Source: an uncultured Verrucomicrobiota bacterium (GTDB lineage Bacteria; Verrucomicrobiota; Verrucomicrobiia; Limisphaerales; UBA9464). Taken from it: 35,524 nt of DNA. The position numbers and the translations under genes were made by a program. The notes under the pieces were generated by a model, which saw only the letters and a program-made list of their open reading frames with translations, did no database searches and was not told the origin of the DNA. Of this stretch, positions 31,565 through 35,524 are shown piece by piece. The stretch covers positions 1 through 35,524 of the forward strand of contig CAIVQH010000053.1 of assembly GCA_903907995.1 (NCBI GenBank), read 5' to 3'. Every line of letters starts with the position of its first letter. The first letter of the stretch is position 1.

Positions 31565-32044
31565 ATGGATCCGCTGCTGAAACTGCTCTCCGAAGACGCC
31601 GCCCTCTCGCCCGCCACGATGGGCGCGATGCTGAACCTGACCGAGGCCGAGGTGCGCGAGCGCGTGAAGCAGTTCGAGGCGGACCGCACCGTGCTGGGCT
31701 ACCGGGCCGTGCTCAACGAGGAGAAGCTGGACCGCGACCTGGTCCGCGCCCTCATCGAGGTCCGCATCACCCCTGAGCGCGGCGGCGGTTTTGACAAGCT
31801 CGCCGAGCGCATCGCCAAATATGCTGAGGTGCGCTCCTGCCACCTGATGTCCGGCGGCTACGATCTGCTGGTCGAGGTCGAGGGGACCAACCTGCGCACG
31901 GTGGCCTCATTTGTCTCGGAAAAGCTATCCACCTTGCAGGGAGTGCTTTCCACGGCGACGCACTTTGTCCTCCGCGCCTACAAGGAGCAGGGGGTGCTCA
32001 TGCAGCACCAGGAGACGGAAAGCCGGCTGGCCATCACACCCTGA
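31565..32044 (+). CDS. Lrp/AsnC-family transcriptional regulator
   Basis: A 159-residue protein. The N-terminal helix-turn-helix (~1-50, LLKLLSEDAALSPATMGAMLN..) fits the AsnC type but is divergent. The C-terminal RAM/AsnC ligand domain (~65-150) reads VRALIEVRITPERGGGFDKLA, YAEVRSCHLMSGGYDLLVEVE and VLSTATHFVLRAYKEQGV, the usual beta-alpha fold with the GGYDLL turn. It probably binds an amino acid and controls a metabolic gene that is not obvious here. ATG 31565 is chosen since the upstream residues are non-conserved. It is in line with the Dus gene and may be cotranscribed. Confidence 0.85.
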   Translation: MDPLLKLLSEDAALSPATMGAMLNLTEAEVRERVKQFEADRTVLGYRAVLNEEKLDRDLVRALIEVRITPERGGGFDKLAERIAKYAEVRSCHLMSGGYDLLVEVEGTNLRTVASFVSEKLSTLQGVLSTATHFVLRAYKEQGVLMQHQETESRLAITP

Positions 32045-32088
32045 GGCTGCTTGACGCTGGGAGCCGCCGGGCCGACCTTAATTCCGCT

Positions 32089-32601
32089 GTGCCACTACCG
32101 GGCTGTAAAATTCTGGTTCTCGTCGAACCGCCCGCCGCGATCATCAAGATTGCCGGCCGTGCGGCGGCGGAGAATGCCCGCGACTTTCAGCAGCTCATCC
32201 AGCGGCTGCACGGTGACGGGATCGGCCGCTTTGCCCTCGACCTGACGGGCTGCCTGCTGATGGACAGCACCTTTTCCGGGGTGCTCGCCGGGCTGGCCAG
32301 CGAGATGGGGCCCGATCCCGCGAAGGGCTGCCCCCGCTTCACCATTGTCGGGGCCAACTCCCGCGTCCTCGATCTGCTCGACAATCTGGGGGTGATCCCC
32401 CTGGTCAACGTGATCGACAGCCATGAGGAAGGGAACCTGACGGAAGCCGAGGAACTCGAGCTGGCCCAGCATTCGAAGACCGAGATGGCCACCTGCTGCC
32501 TCGAAGCGCACAAGCTCCTGATGAAGCTGAAGCCGGAAAACGCCGCCAAGTTCCGGACGGTCACGGAAATCCTCGAGCAGCAGCTCAGCACGGCGGCCTA
32601 A
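32089..32601 (+). CDS. STAS-domain protein (anti-sigma-antagonist-like)
   Basis: A 170-residue protein. The STAS fold spans ~7-110 with the strand GRFALDLTGCLLMDSTFSG; D59-S60-T61 matches the DS(S/T) phosphorylation site of SpoIIAA-type antagonists, and LLDNLGVIPLVNV is the typical last strand-helix. A ~55-residue helical extension (ELAQHSKTEMATCCLEAHKL and on) is unusual for the smallest members. It may act in a partner-switching pathway, but no kinase (SpoIIAB/RsbW-like) is adjacent. The start is GTG 32089, 44 bp after the Lrp-like gene. Confidence 0.78.
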   Translation: MPLPGCKILVLVEPPAAIIKIAGRAAAENARDFQQLIQRLHGDGIGRFALDLTGCLLMDSTFSGVLAGLASEMGPDPAKGCPRFTIVGANSRVLDLLDNLGVIPLVNVIDSHEEGNLTEAEELELAQHSKTEMATCCLEAHKLLMKLKPENAAKFRTVTEILEQQLSTAA

Positions 32602-32718
32602 ACCGCCTGCTTCAGCACCTGCCGGCCGCGGCCTCGGTGGCAGTCAGACGGTACGTAGGTTCTCTGCCCTTCTCACAGGGCGATTCAATGACGGACAACC
32701 GGATGATTAAGTGCTGGC

Positions 32719-32733
32719 TTTCATCTGATGAAA
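32719..32733. promoter_or_regulatory. Perfect 15-bp palindrome upstream of the fibronectin-type protein gene
   Basis: TTTCATC-T-GATGAAA lies 66 bp before ATG 32799 in a ~200-bp gap with no gene. Its form fits an operator or a short hairpin; the binding factor is unknown. Confidence 0.35.
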
Positions 32734-32798
32734 CCGGAGCCTCCACGTTCTCAAACGCTCCGATAATTTCACAGTTCACGGAGCTTGGAAGAAATCCC

Positions 32799-35300
32799 AT
32801 GCCCAACAATTTCCTCAGCCGGCTGCTGCCCGCGCTCATCGCCTGCCTGTTGCTCCCGCTGCCCGCCCGGGCCCAGTGGGTCCAATCACGCCGCGCAAAC
32901 GGCATCGCCTATTTCCTCCTCGGCATACCGTCACGTATCGAACGCCTCAACACCACCAACGGGGAGTGGCTGCCGCCCATTGTGCTGCCCACCGCCAACG
33001 GACCCGCAACCACCATGGCCGCCGATGCCGACACCCTTTACGTGGCGTATGGCAAAAGCGTGAAACGTTATAATCTGGAAGGGGGCGCCGAAGTCCCCAT
33101 GGTCGAGGCCGAGGAACCGATCCAAGATATTTTCACTGATGGGGACCTTGTGCTTCTGCATCATTCCACTGACACGCTCACCACGCTGAGGAAATCCGAC
33201 AATACCCGGATCGACCACTTTGGCTACGTGGGCTACGGCAGCGTCGGCGCTTCCATTGCGCCCAACGCCAACCGGATATTCGGCCGGACGGGTCGCTATA
33301 CCAGTCCCTCCGGCATGACGTATGTTCAATACAAGGATGACGGCACTTTTGCCGCCAACGGAAACAGCCTGTATTATGGCAGTTCCCCCTTCGCGACACG
33401 CACCTGGGTTTTTCCGGGCCAGACCAAGGTTGTGGACGACGCCGGCACCGTGGCCAGCGCGGGCAATCTCCTCTATCTGGGCAGCCTGGGCGACGGGATC
33501 ACCGATTTGGACTTCTACGGGACGGACATTCCCATTGTCCTGCGTGGCTCCCGGTTGCAAGCGTACACCAGCACACTGCTTCCCGCCGGCAGCTGCTCCC
33601 TCCCGACCTCCCCTCAGGCCATCTATGTGGCTGGCAAGAACGTGCTGGCCTTCACCGCCGCCCCGAACAAGCCCCATGGCATCCGGGTGGATGTCATTCC
33701 CCTGGCGAATCTGGAGCCACCGGAGCCGAATCAGCCCATTGACCCCCGAGGTCTGGCGTTCACTCCCGAATCGAGCTTTGTGGACCGGAACGGCATTGTT
33801 TTCCTGCTTAGCAAGGTGCACCAGAACCTGTTTCGTTGGGACTCCTCCAGCCAGGCTTTCCTGAGTAATATACCCCTGTTGGATTCGCCCGATTTCGTGG
33901 CTTATTCCGCTTCGAACCACACCGTTTACACGGCGTACACCAGCGGCCTGATCCGACAGATCAACCTGGGTTCATCCAACCTGCAGGAAACCCCCTTTGC
34001 CCTTCTGCCCAAACGTCCGGTTGGACTCGCGACGGCGGATTCCTATGTGTTCGCCGCCGGCTATGGTGACCGAGAGGGCACCCAGTACACCTACGATTCC
34101 AATGGGGTGCTCGCCGACAGCCAGCGCTGGGATTATGACGTCCCGGAATACATTTGGAGCCCGGTGCGCCAGAAAATGTACATGCTCCGGGCACCCGAGG
34201 ATTTGCGATGGGAGGAAATCAATGCCAACGGGAAGGCTTATCCCACACCGCCCGGGACCATAGGCGGAACCTTGGCCGTATCCCTGTTCGGCAACAACCT
34301 TGGATATTTGCACCCCACCCGGGTGGCGCCGGACGGATCCGTCGTGGTGCTCGGCTCAGGCGCGATTCATGACGCGACCACACTCGAGCGCCTGCCCTCG
34401 AGCCTGGCCAATCGGGTCGGGGACATGGCCTGGCTCAACGGCGGGTTATGCACCATCCGCTCAATCGGGGAGGCCGTGCATCTGCAGCGGTGGGCACCGC
34501 CCAATTACTGGCAGGACCAGGGCCGGCAGTTGCCTGGCCAGGCGCACCGGCTCATGGCTCTGGATGACCGCCGGCTCGTGGCGATCACGCTCGTGAACGG
34601 CGTCCCCTCGCTGAACGTGCTCGACGCCAACTTCAACATCGTGGCCCCGGCCACGCTCGCACCGCCGGAGCAACTCTCCGCCATCGTGGACTCCGCCTCC
34701 CACATCAGCCTGTCCTGGCGGGATGGCTCGGGTGAGGAATCCTACGTCATCGAGAGCCGGTCCGGCGGGAACGGATGGGGCCCCATTGGCACCGTCACGG
34801 CCGACATCACGGCTTTTGCCGACGTGCATGGTTACCCCGGCGGCCAGTATTCGTACCGGATTGTGGCCCGAAATGGCGCCCAAGTTTCGCCCCCGTCGGC
34901 CGAACTGGTGGTCACCCTGGCCCCGCCCCCGCCGGTCGTGCCCTTTGTCATTTCAAATCCGACCTCCTCCACCGCCATCGCCCTCTATTGGATCGGGGTG
35001 GAAGGCGCGGCCAAGTACGTCGTCGAGCGCAAACTGGCACCTCAGGAATGGGGTGTGGCCGCCACCGTGCCGGGCAATGTCACCTATCTCACCGACCCGG
35101 GCCTGATTGCGGACACCGCCTATGCGTACCGGGTGAAGGCGGTAAACTCGGAGGCCACCGAGGGAGCTTATTCCCCCACCACCCTCAGCCTGACGTGGAG
35201 CCAGTTGGAGGAATGGCTCAGCGTGATGAACGCGGGCCGTTCTCCCTCACCCTGCCCTCTCCCGCTGGGAGAGGGAACCGCCGGGGATGCCCACGACTGA
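32799..35300 (+). CDS. Large exported protein with two fibronectin type III domains
   Basis: An 833-residue protein with a signal peptide (SRLLPALIACLLLPLPARAQ) starting at ATG 32799. The first ~610 residues look like beta-propeller repeats (for example DADTLYVAYGKSVKRYNLEGG, NLLYLGSLGDGITDL, IVFLLSKVHQNLFRWDSSS, HTVYTAYTSGLIRQINLGS), typical of exported surface proteins that gather sensory or adhesive repeats. Two fibronectin type III domains follow (~615-700 and ~705-790; LSWRDGSGEESYVIESRSGG, YRIVARNGAQVSPPSAEL and ALYWIGVEGAAKYVVERK). The last ~22 residues (AGRSPSPCPLPLGEGTAG..) are encoded by a REP-like palindrome, so the natural C-terminus may have been replaced. The ligand is unknown. 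Confidence 0.8.
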   Translation: MPNNFLSRLLPALIACLLLPLPARAQWVQSRRANGIAYFLLGIPSRIERLNTTNGEWLPPIVLPTANGPATTMAADADTLYVAYGKSVKRYNLEGGAEVPMVEAEEPIQDIFTDGDLVLLHHSTDTLTTLRKSDNTRIDHFGYVGYGSVGASIAPNANRIFGRTGRYTSPSGMTYVQYKDDGTFAANGNSLYYGSSPFATRTWVFPGQTKVVDDAGTVASAGNLLYLGSLGDGITDLDFYGTDIPIVLRGSRLQAYTSTLLPAGSCSLPTSPQAIYVAGKNVLAFTAAPNKPHGIRVDVIPLANLEPPEPNQPIDPRGLAFTPESSFVDRNGIVFLLSKVHQNLFRWDSSSQAFLSNIPLLDSPDFVAYSASNHTVYTAYTSGLIRQINLGSSNLQETPFALLPKRPVGLATADSYVFAAGYGDREGTQYTYDSNGVLADSQRWDYDVPEYIWSPVRQKMYMLRAPEDLRWEEINANGKAYPTPPGTIGGTLAVSLFGNNLGYLHPTRVAPDGSVVVLGSGAIHDATTLERLPSSLANRVGDMAWLNGGLCTIRSIGEAVHLQRWAPPNYWQDQGRQLPGQAHRLMALDDRRLVAITLVNGVPSLNVLDANFNIVAPATLAPPEQLSAIVDSASHISLSWRDGSGEESYVIESRSGGNGWGPIGTVTADITAFADVHGYPGGQYSYRIVARNGAQVSPPSAELVVTLAPPPPVVPFVISNPTSSTAIALYWIGVEGAAKYVVERKLAPQEWGVAATVPGNVTYLTDPGLIADTAYAYRVKAVNSEATEGAYSPTTLSLTWSQLEEWLSVMNAGRSPSPCPLPLGEGTAGDAHD
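35234..35275 (+). repeat. REP-like element, copy 2, with 9-bp hairpin
   Basis: The head GGGCCGTTCTCCCTCACCCT (35234-35253) matches copy 1 near 11240. A perfect stem CCCTCTCCC-GCT-GGGAGAGGG (35255-35275) follows. It forms the last coding part of the preceding gene. Palindromes of this CCCTCACCC..CCCTCTCCC type are dispersed in many GC-rich genomes. Confidence 0.75.
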
Positions 35301-35524
35301 TCGGGAGATTTTCCGGCCGATCCCGCGCCTGCCTTCGCCGACCGGCGGGCGACCATTCCCCCTACCCATGAACCGCTCTGTACGGACAGACGGTTCCGTC
35401 TCTGTGGCCGCAGCGCTGAAAGCGCGTTTGAGTGATGCCTGGGGTGGAGCGAACGCAGAGAGCGCAGCCCCAGGGGCACGCGCTCCCGATCGGTCCGAGG
35501 GCTGATGGCCTGATCAAGAGGGAG
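35301..35524. other. Window end without a recognisable gene
   Basis: Three consecutive hairpins are visible: AGACGG-TT-CCGTCT (35388-35401), GCGCT-GAA-AGCGC (35413-35425) and CCTGGGG..CCCCAGG (35438-35444 with 35468-35474). A 45-residue open frame from ATG 35368 has no family features. The hairpins may be part of a repeat element or a terminator region. Confidence 0.4.

Overview
The window looks like a chromosomal stretch of a high-GC member of Verrucomicrobiota, closest in style to the Pedosphaera/Limisphaerales or Opitutales lineages. This is inferred from gene content, not from a search. The markers are two secreted pseudopilin-like proteins with the [17 protein letters not shown]-terminus and a C-terminal GDG motif, a PEP-CTERM protein, a LamG-repeat secreted protein, a Verrucomicrobia-style ECF sigma factor with a membrane tail, a DUF2959 lipoprotein, and many short palindromic and seven-base-periodic repeats. 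There is no rRNA, CRISPR array, prophage or integron.

Layout. 1-2.7 kb: the tail of an IS630 transposase, then a large LamG surface protein, ending in a bidirectional terminator shared with tRNA-His(GTG). 3.1-5.8 kb: a DapA-like aldolase, then a PEP-CTERM protein and a pseudopilin in tandem. 5.8-8.2 kb: a family 2 glycosyltransferase diverging from two SAM methyltransferases, probably a surface-glycan set. 8.3-11.1 kb (minus strand): a second pseudopilin, a rhomboid protease and an ABC ATPase without its permease. 11.3-14.4 kb: a Trypco2-like protein, a small zinc-ribbon protein, a sigma factor interrupted by a +1 frameshift, and a secreted beta-propeller protein. 14.5-17.8 kb (minus strand): a compact three-gene unit encoding a zinc-ribbon pseudokinase, a VWA protein and a divergent adenylosuccinate-synthetase-like enzyme. 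18.1-22.7 kb: a metallo-beta-lactamase/degenerate receiver/GAF fusion, a FecR-like secreted protein, a DUF2959 lipoprotein and a small membrane protein, with transposase and ATPase remnants around them. 23-35.5 kb: tRNA-Leu(CAA), an AbgT transporter, a threonylcarbamoyl-AMP synthase, TrpD, an HD-domain hydrolase, a UvrD/Rep-type helicase, a tRNA-dihydrouridine synthase, an Lrp/AsnC-type regulator, a STAS protein and a large fibronectin-type-III secreted protein.

The best candidate for an undescribed system is the pseudokinase/VWA/PurA-like unit at 14.5-17.8 kb. It has operon-like spacing (12 and 43 bp). The kinase homologue has lost the DFG aspartate and the catalytic-loop asparagine, and the PurA homologue keeps the P-loop Asp, Lys and His but has a changed amino-acid-binding loop. 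A Trypco2-like protein lies about 2.5 kb away. The second notable feature is a set of short repeats with 7-bp periodicity. Some lie inside open reading frames (the threonylcarbamoyl-AMP synthase and the helicase) and others in divergent promoter regions.
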